Below are positions 42,912 to 53,799 of a stretch of DNA of 64,000 nucleotides, in pieces. The translations under genes were made by a program, and so were the position numbers. Where the stretch lies: positions 53,648,023 through 53,712,022 of the forward strand of contig QCXZ01000003.1 of NCBI GenBank assembly GCA_025024175.1. The letters are read 5' to 3'. Within the stretch, counting starts at the first letter, position 1. Every line of letters begins with the position of its first letter. The notes under the pieces are model-generated. The model saw only the letters and a program-made list of their open reading frames with translations. It was not told the origin of the DNA and made no database searches. The DNA comes from Rhyzopertha dominica (lineage: Eukaryota > Arthropoda > Insecta > Coleoptera > Bostrichidae).

Positions 42912-43916
42912 AGCGCCAATAATTCCTGGCCTGACAATGAAGAAGGCAAATCACAACAACAAACTATTATTGTTTTTCAATGTAATCTCCCTTGACTTCA
43001 ATGCACTTCTTACAACGTTTAATTTACAATCCAATCCCTTTATAAAAATAGTCCTTAGCTTTGTCCTCAAAATGGGCTCCTCGTAACTAAAAATCGTCTC
43101 GAAAACGTCGTCCACGAAGGTCTTAAATAACCAAACAAATAATAACCGCAGGGAGCCATATATGGACTATAAGGAGGGTGATCTATTTGTTGGAACCCGC
43201 AATCCATGATGGCAGCTTGTGCAATGCCAGCAGTGTGAACGGGCGCATTATCGTGCAACAACCTCTGTTTAATTTTCCTCGACGTTTTTCACGAATACTT
43301 TTCCGCAACCTATAAAGTAATCCTGCGTAATATGTGCCATTAACGGTAGTGTTTCATCGCCGGTGACAATCGTTTCCAACACGAGGTTCGGGCCAACTCC
43401 ACACAGTTCCAAAAAAGATGCATACCCAAATGGTCATGGAGGATTCGGCGAACAATAGTATCGGAAAGCTTGGTTATTTCTGCCATTTCCTTGACCTTCA
43501 ACCGTCGATAACTTCTTCCACATGGGCTAATTTGTCCTGCGTTACCACTTCCAGTGGCCGTCCAGGTTTAGCGTCATCGTCAAGGGATTCCTGGCCCATG
43601 CGAAAACGTTCTGTCCATTTCTTCACTACAGAATAGGAAGGGGAACTTTGGTCGTATACGCCATGAAGTCTTTCTTTAATAATTTTGGGTGTAAGCCATT
43701 CTTTCGTTAAGAATTTAATAACTGCTCTGTACTCAGTTTTTGTCACCTGAGACAATTTCGGGATACTTTAATTTCAAAGTGCAGACAATTAAAAACTTTT
43801 TGACATAAGTCTCTAATTTTGTTACAACAGCCCAGTAAGATATGTAGTTATAAAAAATCAAAATTTTATCCTGATAAAATATCAGCAATTATATCAGGCC
43901 GAGAATTTTTGGCACT
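42912..43916 (-). mobile_element. Internally deleted mariner-type transposon B
   Basis: Inverted ends of about 25 bp: left AGCGCCAATAATTCCTGGCC, right (reverse complement) AGTGCCAAAAATTCTCGGCC. TA lies directly outside each end (42910-42911 and 43917-43918). Length about 1.0 kb against the usual 1.3 kb. It differs in both ends and protein from mariner A, so it is a different family. Confidence 0.85.
43067..43755 (-). pseudogene. Mariner B transposase, deleted and frame-broken
   Basis: N-terminus 43755-43498: TKTEYRAVIKFLTKEWLTP, then YSVVKKWTERFRMGQESL and AKPGRPLEVV, a complete mariner DNA-binding region. The first catalytic motif, TIVTGDET, survives out of frame near 43360; the stretch that should follow it is missing, explaining the short element. 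Then REKRRGKL and, in the frame of 43261-43067, LHDNAPVHTA with the second Asp and HPPYSPYMAPCGYYLF. In the last motif Gly replaces the third catalytic Asp. The protein would be inactive even without the frame breaks. Confidence 0.85.
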
Positions 43917-43969
43917 TAGTTCGTAATAGTGATAGTGATATGAAATTGCTGCCACCAAATTTGCCACCC

Positions 43970-44342
43970 TTAAAGCGGGTCCCGATTATATTGCTACGTG
44001 TCAGCGGAAGACGTGACACTGTCAGCGCAAAAGCTGCAGGCTTACAGACCCACTACCGTGTTAACAGGGCATTGTAATCCCTTAGCTAGTGATCCTATAT
44101 AAAGCACAGGCTGATGCTTGGCGGGAATTCTAAACTCTGATTTCAATAATGGTGAAGCAAGCGAATAATAAGCGAAACAGGTGTTGTAAGTGCTAGTGAG
44201 TGCAGTGTACTGAATAGTGCTTCACTGAATTAGCAGTGTTTTAATAGTAGGGGCTTAAACTAGTTTTGTTTAGATTTAGTATATTTCGGTATTAATGTAT
44301 AAATAAAGGAAATTAATTTAGAAATCAGCATTTTTCTAACGC
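43970..44342 (+). repeat. LTR-like fragment, copy 2
   Basis: Contains TATATAAAGC (about 44097) followed by CTGATTTCAA, AAGCAAGCGAA, TGTACTGAAT and GAATTAGCAGTGTTTT, an AATAAA poly-A signal (about 44303) and AGAAATCAGCA. The same order occurs in copy 1 at 17640-18757. A TATA box followed about 200 bp later by a poly-A signal is LTR architecture. No internal retroelement sequence is attached. Confidence 0.45.
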
Positions 44343-45825
44343 GTACGACGTAACCATATGAAAGCTCTAATGTTCGTGTTCAGGGTTTGACAGGTGTTTT
44401 CTTTAAACATATTTCGATAATATGCTTTATATGTTATTTTATTTAATCCACGATCTGCGTGTAGCAGATTTTTTTGTAGTGACAGTTTTCAAATGTTTAC
44501 GGCTATTTCGATATCCCGTGTTATTTAGCTGATTATTAGTTGGGTGACTTTGCATGCTGCAAAACTAACAGTACCCTATCTATTTCCTGGTATGACCCCA
44601 GAATTCGCTCGTCCTCCAGCGCTGTCTTCAACGAGGGCTACCCGAGGGTACCCACTCTGCACACGTTAACAATTACACGTTTGTAATGTTCGTATTTTTA
44701 GTCTTGCATACATAAACCAGGTTATAAACTGTTTTAAATCTAGCCCGCGGCATTCTCATGCCTATTAAACATATATCCTATAACTATAATAGCGTCTGGT
44801 AGGAGAGTGGCCGACATGTAACGTACGCGTCCAAGTGCCGACAAGTGAAGTGACGCCCGCGGGGCTGGCTTTAAACATGCAAAATAAATTGCGAGTGCAC
44901 GTAGACAATATTTAATAAATCAACAGGTGTGCCGGATGGCACTTTGGTCTCGACATGGAAATTAACAGCACGGGGTGGCTTTTCTTTTGTTCGGTTGCTG
45001 AAAACTGTCGTAGGAAAGCACACATTTAGGAGATATTTTTATCATTTTTCCTATGGCAAAAACATCATCTCCTATAAGTATGCACTATAACATTGCATAA
45101 AGAGAATCATATGTCAAGCGCGGTGTTTATTTTGGAAAAAAACAAATGTTTCCAACAACATTTATTGGTTATGAATGGGCTTCTGCAGCAACAATAAATA
45201 CATGAATAAATAAATAGCTTTTATCTAAACAATCTTCTGCTCTTCCCTTTTTCTGCATTCAATTTTGACAGGAAAATAAACATAATCTGAATAAAACACA
45301 AAAAACTTATTTTATGAATAATTACACAAAACCTTGATACATTCCTGAAAACGGCGGACTAAAGAATTGCTACTGCTTAAAAATATTTGCTCTGGATCAT
45401 TATTATAGGCATAATGAACTCGTAATTTCATTTTTTCTTTTGGACTTGGAATATCTCTTGTAGACTTGTTTTCTAAAATATCTGCTGGAAAAGATCAAGA
45501 GGTGTGAAATCTGATGGTCTACCAGGGCAAGGTACTACCTCATCCAGTGTACTGAGCTTCAAGGGCAACATTTTGGAAACCTGGTAAATTGATGTTTTAT
45601 CGAACGTTATTTTACATGTTCTGTAGGATCCTACAGCCTTTTGAATTTATTTTATAATATTAAATGTCGATTCAATTTTGAACATGTTAGAACTAAAAAT
45701 AGGTACCATTTTTGAAATAGACACATACAAGGAATAATGTCACCCGACTAATTCATGGAAGAACCTGCTTTTTGTCTGTTTTAAAAATAACATTGATTAA
45801 TTAGTTATTTACCATTGTCCACTCT

Positions 45826-45990
45826 CACCCTACAACTAGTTTCGCCCTGTTGGGGCTCATCAGGCATGCGTAGAGAGCAAATTGACCACGGTAGACCGTC
45901 GCCTTAACCGCGGCGAGCGGACTGGCGCATATGAAAATACCATGCCCAACAAGGCGAAACTAGTCGTAGGGTGAGAGTAGATTGACCAGG
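45826..45990. repeat. Inverted repeat carrying a hammerhead-like motif
   Basis: 45832-45868 (CTCTCACCCTAC, AACTAGTTTCGCC, CTGTTGGG, CATG) recurs inverted at 45940-45983. The second arm lacks the CTCATCAG part, so only the first arm retains the full hammerhead-like core. The spacer is about 75 bp and G+C-rich (CGCGGCGAGCGG). Confidence 0.65.
45839..45863 (-). ncRNA. Hammerhead-like core motif, best match in the window
   Basis: On the minus strand CTGATGA, GCCC(C), loop AACA, GGGC, GAAAC. This is the exact consensus order of the catalytic core with a 4-bp stem II and tetraloop. Stems I and III would have to form with the flanking CCTACAACTAG and GCATGC sequences; not modelled. Confidence 0.55.
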
Positions 45991-46120
45991 GCAGATGATT
46001 TGTTTCATAATTGCTTACGGAGTAGCTCCTCCGATGCCATCGATAGGAACCTGCATTAGGCCGAAGTCCACCAAATTATTTAACCAAATAATCAGCGTTT
46101 CGAAAGTTGGGAACTTATTC

Positions 46121-46144
46121 ATGAATGAATGAATGAATGAATAA
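46121..46144. repeat. Short (ATGA)n microsatellite
   Basis: Five to six tandem ATGA units ending in ATAAG; simple slippage repeat. Confidence 0.85.
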
Positions 46145-48689
46145 GATTTGATGGAAGCAATCCGAATATTCTGGGGTTGTTCTTTATTTGTATCAGGAAC
46201 ATATAACTATTTCAAATTTACAAATTATAATCTAGCGTAGAAGTCTTGTGTACATACTATAAATATAGAGAAAATGTTCTAATACAGGTGTAGAAGTTTT
46301 CAATTGTTACCTAAATTTTGTATCTTTGTGGTTCATTTAGTCTTATTTTGAATACAATATAGGCATAAGGCATTTTTTTATATAGTTCGTCATCTTTACA
46401 TAATTATATAAATATCAATATGCTACTGGGACACGAGTGATGTTAGAATGTAATATCATTAAAAATGATAAATATAAGTTAGAATCTTAATCTAGACGTC
46501 AGTACAGTGACTTAGTTCGTCTCATATGATAGACAGATATTGTTCTTAGTTAGTTAGTGTGTTTCGAAGTACCTAGAGCAGAGAAAAAAGATCATAGCTA
46601 TTTAAAAGGTTTAAAAACACATCATGCAGGAACATCTGATGGTTAGTAGTAGTACCTTTGATTATTCTATATTGAAATGTAGTACTGAAAAGTTTAAAAC
46701 TACGACTAAACATTTCATTACATGTAATATAAAAATCATATAAAACAGGCGCGAGCGAAATTTTCTTGCGCACGTTTTGTATATTTGATCGATTTTTTAC
46801 TTTTACTGGTTATTATTAACAAATAGAAAATATAATTGTGTATTCTACATATTTGGAGTAAACTACCATTCACAGCTAGCGCACTCTAAGCGGTTGCTGC
46901 AATTAAAAACTATTAATTAATAGAAAATAAATTTTTGGCGCTTTCTATGTAGTTTTTGCAGTTTAAACCTACACACCGCAACTGAAGAGCAATAAAACCA
47001 TATATTACTCAGTTTTTTTAATGCCATAAGCTAGGATGAAGGCAAACGGAATGTGTATTTTAAATCTGCTATAAATGAAAAAGAAAAACCATCAATTATC
47101 GTGTGAAAATGTTCATTTTATGATATATCTCCGAAAAACGCATTTCTCTCTACAACTCTACAATAATTAGAGATAAGCATGCAACTATTTATGCTTTTTA
47201 TATAGTCTATGGATTGCAGGTTTGAATGGAATACTAGAATCACCGTATATATTCGTAAGTGGAAAAATTAACTTGCAAACCAAGTGAAACAACAAACAAC
47301 ACAAATCAAAACAATAAAAAGCGAAACGACTTAAATATGTTAATTATTACCTGGCTTTTAAGTGGTATCTCATTTTAACATTTAAACAGTTTACTTAGGA
47401 AAACGGTAAAAATTGTTTCAAATTCTCTGCATCTATGTTTTAGATAAAACAGCGTTATTAGTTTCTGAATTATGTGAATAAAAAAATGTACATTATCATC
47501 ATTATAGTGATTCCTAAATGTAGAATACTAACTTGTCATTTTAAAAAATGATTTCGACGAAAACATTTCAAAAGCTATTATGGGGAAGCTTTTAAATAAT
47601 TTTTGATACCAAATTTCTTAAACTAAACTCCCTAATGCCAAAATTTTAGTATAATTAGGAGTATTTAGTATTATTTCCAAATAAGCTACAATTAAAAGTA
47701 ATTTATATACTTACTTACTTGCGTCGTGTTTATTATTTATATAAGCTATTTCATTATAGAGTTAAGCGCTCAAGTACTCTAGTTTTGGCCAGAAGATATT
47801 ATAACATTAATTTATGTAGCTCCAATACAATTAAGGCTCAAAATATAAAAAAAACTGAATTAAAACATATTTCGCAGGTACAAAAATATCCTCGCAGTTT
47901 GTTGGTAGGTAATCAAGCAACAGCAAAAGGAATTTTATTTTTTGATGGAATATTGCAGCTTGCTACAGATTTTTGGCGCCAACGAGAATTTTTTCGATAC
48001 TAGCAACTTCATGATTTTAAGAATTGTTGGATTCAAAGCCTTAAAACCCATTTCAATGTGAGGAAAGTATGCCACCAAATTATGGATTCCGAAAATTCTT
48101 TCAAATTCGACCGTCATTCTGATGCAAATCACTTGTAAAACTTATGATACTATCATATGCATACGGACAAGAATGCTTTATTAACGAGCCTAAATATTCA
48201 GGACGACTTGTGCGGTGGGTATTGTTACAATAATTTACAATTCAATGCCCGGTGACTCCGCATATTCTTAACGGCACGATAGAAATCCTAGAAGACCCTT
48301 CCGATAACTATCAGCATATGTGAAGCAACAACAATAGATCCAAGTTGTTATTTACGGACGTACAAAGTCAACACAGTGTATTATGCAAAACATTTTTGTT
48401 AACGGAATATGAGCACCATAAATCTGTCTTATCAATTAAGCAGATACATCTCAATACATATCTTCCGCCACATACATTATAATGAATATCATGCTGAGAA
48501 ATTTCCTGCAGCAAACATCTAAGTTTTAAATGTTTAAAGTCCTAACGATTAAATATTTTATAGCAAAATACTTGCATAACTACATTTATACATTAAATTA
48601 TTTAGTTTCTCAAGTCAGTAACCGTAACTTATAACTTATAGTACTGTAATGCAAATATATTAAAAAACATAAATGTACTTACCCAGTGT

Positions 48690-49035
48690 TTAAAATTCAC
48701 GTATCGTAATTATTCGTTTCGTAGGGCCCAACACTTGTTTGTCAACATCAAACACCTGCATAACCTCACTGTCGGTGACAAGCTGATCGCAGTAAATTTT
48801 CGTACCGATATGCGTTATTGCTGGTAATTTGACAGGTTCTGCCCTCTCACGGCTTCTAAAATAGGTATATAAAGTAGCTGCGCATTTGCAGAGCTCAGTA
48901 AGTTCTTGCAAGGACATGTAATACTTTGCATACTGTCTTCTAGAGGGCGCCACAGGCACAGTTGTGCTTGAATTTCCGAATAATGTGGTATAAGCTAAAC
49001 AAGTTCTAAATTGAATAGCTTTTTTACATTGTTTA
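48690..49035 (-). CDS. Unidentified ORF with coding-like composition
   Basis: Minus-strand frame open for about 115 codons, from CKQCKKAIQFRTC at its upstream end to KRIITIREF and a stop at 48690. The composition is balanced (SLQELTELCKCAATLYTYF, PAITHIGTKIYCDQLV, DVDKQVLGPTK), unlike the AT-rich random frames nearby. It has two close Cys pairs at the start but no recognised domain. An upstream in-frame stop means any start must be an internal Met (YYMSLQ) or come by splicing. I cannot name the family; a host exon and a transposon relic are both possible. Confidence 0.3.
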
Positions 49036-49079
49036 CATTATAAACTAAAATTAATTATCTCTTGGTAGTTCGCGATGAG

Positions 49080-50235
49080 ATTTGCGCAAAATTATTCATG
49101 CTCCCCAAAATTATTCAAGCAAAACACGTGCCAGAGGAGACCAGGGAATTTGCATAATTCATAAATTTAATTCGATCATTTGCTTTGATCTGCCTTCCCC
49201 TTAGCTGATAAAAGGGAATAAACAGTCGGATCTGGCTAAATCAATTTGAATTTCTGCGAGGGCTTCGGCATTTTAATTCGGCGTCCTTGCCGTCCTGTCG
49301 CCTTGTTTTCCCCCTGTTTCATCCAATGCGAATACCTACCCAAAAGAGAGGGAGAAAACAGAACGAATATCAAAAATTATTACGGTACATTTAGCAATTA
49401 TGTCCATGATTGACTTGTCAGAGAGCGCATTTGCACTAATGCGTTTTCGTGCCAGGCGGATTTATTGTTATGTTTATTATCCAATTTCCAAAATGGAATG
49501 TGCGACTAGTCATTATACCATACAAGAAATGACTGATATCCTATGGATGAAAATCGGAGCATTGCTATTGTATTAGTACTGAATAATAATAACATAGTAA
49601 AGTATCTAAACATATCTAACATTTGTCAAATAAAAAAATAGTTCTAACTATAAATATAAATAGAAATAAATAAATTTGTTTGCAAAAAAGAGGGTCTCTT
49701 AATAGATACTGTTATATTAACTACATCAGCTTTGTTAATATTTTAGGTATTCTCTTTGTTTAAGTAAAATTGTTATTGAAATTAATTAATGAATTAATTG
49801 TTAGAGATTATTGCAGTGTTACAGAAATAAAAGATCATTTCTATATCCATATCGCTTATTATTAAATTATATTTATTTGTTATCTCTTGTTCGACAGTTG
49901 TACTATTAACCTAAAACTGTTAAAGTGTTCTTACGCGTTGATTAACAATTTTCTGAAAAGTTTATTACTTGCCTTATAAATCGCTAAAGACTTTTTAAGG
50001 ATTGTCTAAAATTTGCCATGATGGTTTTCCTACTGGTACTATTTGTTATATACTTACGTATATCCTTTTGATTACAAATGGTTAAATTCTATTAGCCGTA
50101 AAGTGATTAATTTGTCAATTAGTGCAAAAGTATGCTTAAAAGTTATAACTGAGCAGAATTTAATTTATCGTTAGGATAGGCAAGTTTACAATAGTGACAT
50201 GACATCTGGCGGCAGATACATAAAATATTAAGAGC
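49080..50235. other. Noncoding stretch with a complex block
   Basis: 49080-49500 is non-repetitive, relatively G+C-rich and without coding motifs, so it is a candidate conserved noncoding element. 49500-50235 is AT-rich. Its right part probably holds the start of the 3' LTR of the neighbouring BEL/Pao fragment, whose far end I cannot locate. Confidence 0.35.
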
Positions 50236-50238
50236 ACA

Positions 50239-50252
50239 TACTCCCCGCCTTG
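50239..50252 (-). promoter_or_regulatory. BEL/Pao polypurine tract
   Basis: On the minus strand AGGCGGGGAGTATG follows the end of the pol frame and is directly followed by TGTGCTC, the usual 'purine tract then TGT' junction at the start of a BEL/Pao 3' LTR. Confidence 0.6.
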
Positions 50253-50305
50253 GCACGCGTGCCAAAAATCTTTAAACATACACTTCACGACGTCTTTGAA
50301 ATGCA

Positions 50306-50890
50306 CTACGCACCATTGTCACCTATAGGCAACGGACACAGTTTAACAAGGGCCCGCCGTAAAGTTCCGTGGGCTGTCCTGAGAGTAACCACCCTGACGA
50401 TGCCATCACTTCCAGGATGCGTCTGGATGACGCGACCAAGACGCCAGGATAATGGAGGTAGATTCTCGTCCATGATAAGGACCAAATCTCCAATCTTGAT
50501 GTCCTTTGATGCTCGGGTCCTCCATTTGCCGCGGCCTTGATATTGAGAATAAACTTCTCGACAAAAGCGCTTCCAAAAAAGCTGCTTAAGCTGAGCTATN
50601 CGCTGCCAGCGCGCCAATCTATTGATTGGGATGGATGTAAGGTCCTGCTCAGGTATCGATGTTATCCTTTCTCCGATCAGGAAATGAGAAGGAGTCAGTG
50701 GGACGAGATCATTGGGATCACTGGATAGGGGTGTTAGGGGCCTGGAATTAAGAATGCCCTCGATTTGTGTCAATAACATAAGCATTTCCTCAAAAGTCAG
50801 ATAAGAGCTGNCTGCAATCTTTTTAACGTGCTGTTTTGCAGAACGGATTAGCCTTTCAGCAAGACCTGTACTTGCTAGAACAAGACGGGA
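50306..50890 (-). pseudogene. BEL/Pao integrase C-terminus, truncated
   Basis: Recognisable BEL/Pao integrase tail on the minus strand: AERLIRSAKQHVKKI (compare '.WE..VKS.K.HL'), TFEEMLMLLTQIEGILNSRP, PLTPSHFLIGERI, LARWQ.IAQLKQLFWKRF, YQGRGKWR and a C-terminal DUF5641-type part with IKIGDLVLIMDENLPPL, WRLGRVIQTHPGSDGIVRVV and GTLRRALVKLCPLP. The frame is open across 195 codons, with three N bases, but everything upstream (gag, protease, RT, RNase H, integrase core) is absent beyond about 50890. It is a separate copy from the BEL/Pao element at 60 kb, on the opposite strand. Confidence 0.88.
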
Positions 50891-51304
50891 TTGTTGTGTA
50901 ATAGTGCTCTTTTTGTTATATCGTATTAGCATTTTTAAATTGTGGGCAGTGAATATTATCAAGAAACAGAGGATACATGTAAACACAAAAAGCATGTGTG
51001 ATATTATATTGTAATAGTCATGTGCGGTTATGTGGTTAAGCGGTTATCACATAGGTTATTGCCACGAGTGCGTTTTGGTTACCATTACCAGTTCCTTTGT
51101 AATAATTATATTGAATATACTCGTTTGCGAACCTATGTGTGTTTCATTATGCGATACAGACGAGTATATTATAATAGTAAGTACTGTTTATTTCCGCCAT
51201 TTGCAAAGCCACACTAGCGCCACCAACGGTCGATAAACTCTCCTATAGAAAAATAACTTTACTCGATTGGATGGGTTTGTGCTGAATTAAAATTTATTTT
51301 ATAC

Positions 51305-51830
51305 AAAAATCACCTCATACGAGCACCTTCTGTCTGCTCGTAGTATTTCTCCTGGAACTTGAAGAAAGTAGATTTCAGACAGATCTTTGCTAGCTAGACT
51401 AGTTCTTCAACCAAGTTTCTTCTTATAGACACTTCATTAACTCCCTTAAAGCATCGTCCAGTGATACCTTCGTGAAGAGTGAGGTGACATCGAAGCTTAC
51501 AAATATGTTTTCCGGGTATAGTTTGATTTTCTTCACTTTCACAATAAGATCTCCGGCGTTCCTGACGTGGTGTTCTGCCTTTCCTACGAGTACTTTCAGG
51601 GTCTGAGCGATGTAGCGAGCCAGAGGGTTGGTGGCATATCTTGTTGCACTAACAATTGGTCTCAATGGTATTTCGGGTTTGTGCATCTTCGGTATCTTCG
51701 CTTCCTCACTTTTGTTGTGTAGTCCATCGTATTCAAGATGACGATGGCGTTGCCTTTGTCGGCAGGCAATATTGTTCTTTAGCTCCCTTAAGAACTTTAT
51801 ATCCATGTAGTGGTTAGATCTTCTTATACA
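51305..51830 (-). pseudogene. Penelope-like RT fragment (third family)
   Basis: Minus-strand pieces in order: MHKPEIPLRPIVSATRY (RT motif 'K.HK...LRPIVS'), NPLARYIAQTL, VGKAEHHVRNAGDL, and SFDVTSLFTKVSLDDAL (motif A, catalytic Asp present). After a frame break near 51420 comes LAKICLKSTFFKFQEKYYEQ with TEGA, just before where 'MGSPLSP' (motif B) would start. The element is cut there: no motif C or endonuclease follows. It resembles the Poseidon/Neptune style of PLE and differs from the copies at 20-29 kb. Confidence 0.85.
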
Positions 51831-52467
51831 ACTGTGTTCGCACCTTTTCAGAAGTACATGTATTATTGTAATTATAAACCCTTGCTTGTAAAAGACAAGT
51901 GAAGATGTACAAATATAGAAATATTAGTAATCTACAGCTCAGAAAATCTAAGTCAACACAGTCTGTATGAAGTCTGTAATAAGCTATTTTTGAAACATCA
52001 AGTAGAGCCACGTATGTATTTAAATCTCCTCAAAATAGAATGTTTTAGAGATTTTTTTTAGTTAGTGTCCATTTTATGACATAGCGTGAATCCATCGCCT
52101 AGACAAACCCACAGAAAAAACTTTTGGTATATTGTAGTTTATAATCGATTTATGTAATAATAAGAATAGTATTTATAGTTTTACTATTATTTAAGTATAA
52201 TTTATTCAAAGTTTGTTCCGCTAAAACTACGTGAAAGTCAGAAGGTAAACTATTCGTAATAATCTCGTTCACTTCCACCATCTGTAAACAAGACTAAATC
52301 AGCATTTCCGTGCTCAAATTGATGTTGTTATAGATATAAAGCAAATGTGAGTCCTAACATAGTGTATATAAACCGTTATCGTTATTTAAAAAAAATCTTC
52401 ACAAAATTATAATATTGATATAAAATCTTACTGCATAGCAAACCATATCTATGTCGGCACTAGTTTC

Positions 52468-52745
52468 TTACCTTTCTTCACTGGATACCAAGTCATAAAG
52501 CTGCCGTAGATTGAAAAAACCGGGAAATGTCGTTAATGGACATAAGCTTAAGCCACCTAGGGACCTGTAATTATGCAAAGTAACTAGCGAAGTTATTGTT
52601 TGGCGAACGGATATTTTATAGACCACAAAGATCATTTTATACGTTGCAGTAAGCGGGACAACGAAGTTTCCGCATCCAATTTCTAAAATGGAAACTTGTC
52701 GTACGCTCCGCCGAGATTCACTCGTTACAAATGACAAATAGTCCT
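52468..52745 (-). CDS. Candidate exon of a class I methyltransferase (METTL-like)
   Basis: The minus-strand frame contains KWICLKDYLSFV, then VSILEIGCGNFVVPLTATY and IFVVYKISVRQTITSL. ILEIGCG is the SAM-binding motif I of class I methyltransferases. The spacing to the preceding Trp and the following 'V.Y.DIS' like strand resembles METTL2/6/8 or METTL12/13-type proteins, although the acidic residue after strand 2 is Lys here. The frame stops within AAAG-GTAAGA at 52473-52481, a near-perfect splice donor, so this may be a spliced exon. Upstream frames (to 52860) are broken or need an acceptor. It could be a processed relic. Confidence 0.35.
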
Positions 52746-53099
52746 TCAGACAAATCCATTTATCCGTGTTTGCAAATGCACGTCGGTTTGTTCTAGACGT
52801 AGACTAAACATAGAATCTCCCTCACTTTTGTTCTCCCACACGGTTGCCGCGTTTTGACTTTCATCAATTCCATCTACGGATTCCCACGCCAGTCTGCAGA
52901 GGCCTTTATGTAGTGCATGGCGCATAGTGTGAATACAAAAAAAGCAAAGGGCTATTCATATCATAGGGGATGTCCATAGTATTGAACGTAGGTACCCAAA
53001 AAATAAATATTAAAAACAAAATCCACTCTATCGAAAAAAAAAAAACAGTAACCAAGTAAGTATACCGTATAAAAATCTTTTAGATTTTAATAAATCAAA

Positions 53100-53796
53100 A
53101 TAAATTTGTTCGACCTATTGCATTGCTATAGCCAGAGCTTTCATAACATCAGCATGGGTTACAGATTGTTGACCTCATTATGTGTCATCTTCTTGGTCGA
53201 TTTCTGCGTCGTCGAATATTTCATTTTGATGTGCAGGTAGGCCATGCTTCGATATCTCCAGGTATATTACCTTATTTTCTTATGTAAGGTAATTATATCC
53301 GCAAGTGAATCATTATACTCATTAATCTTTTTAATTTTCTTCAAAATTTCTGACAGTGGGTTATCACCTTCGTCCTATTTATTGCACTTTAAAATATTGT
53401 AACATTAACGAATTATACTAGGAGCTATTTTCTCCCAAGCAAGAGTGATATGTAATATAACATCCTTTATTGTCAAAGTTTTCAGGCTTTCTGTTAATTG
53501 ACCACTTTTTTGTACAATGTAACTTATGAGTAGAAGGCTTCTCCTAAAAACTTCGTTAATTTTACAACGTTCTGATCGAGTGGATGAATTAAGGATTTAA
53601 CGTTAGATGGCATTACGAATATCATTCTGTTAACTGTTTTTAGTTGTTCTTTTCGTGAAAGACTAGGAGCATTACCGAGTAGCAGAATGGCTTTTAGAAG
53701 AAATTTTAAAAGTTCCTTAACCTGCAAACACAAGAATGTATTAATGCTCGATGCATAAGTATATCTAACTGTCTGTAGAGTATCAACATACGTCAC
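53100..53796 (-). pseudogene. Pogo/jerky-type DDE transposase relic
   Basis: On the minus strand FLLKAILLLGNAPSLSRKEQ matches the 'K.LLLLDNAP.H' second catalytic motif, with Gly replacing the Asp. FVMPSNVKSLIHPLDQNVVK matches 'LP.N.TS.IQPMDQ', the third motif, Asp present. After a frame change, TESLKTLTIKDVILHITLAW followed by EKI matches the 'L.SI...DVIY.IA.AW..V' C-terminal segment of tigger/jerky proteins, followed by DEGDNPLSEILKKI. Stops follow. The first catalytic Asp and the DNA-binding region are not found. Inverted ends were not identified. Confidence 0.75.
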
Positions 53797-53799
53797 AAA

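Larger units (their letters stand above)
44343..48680. other. Intergenic stretch with one inverted repeat and a microsatellite
   Basis: Mostly AT-rich. 44750-45000 is richer in G+C and CpG and has no repeat features, so it is a candidate conserved noncoding block. Open frames (for example 47719-48003) show no family motifs. Confidence 0.5.

Noticed and set aside
46121..46144. ATGA repeat as a CRISPR-like or regulatory array
   Set aside because: Plain four-base tandem repeat without spacers.
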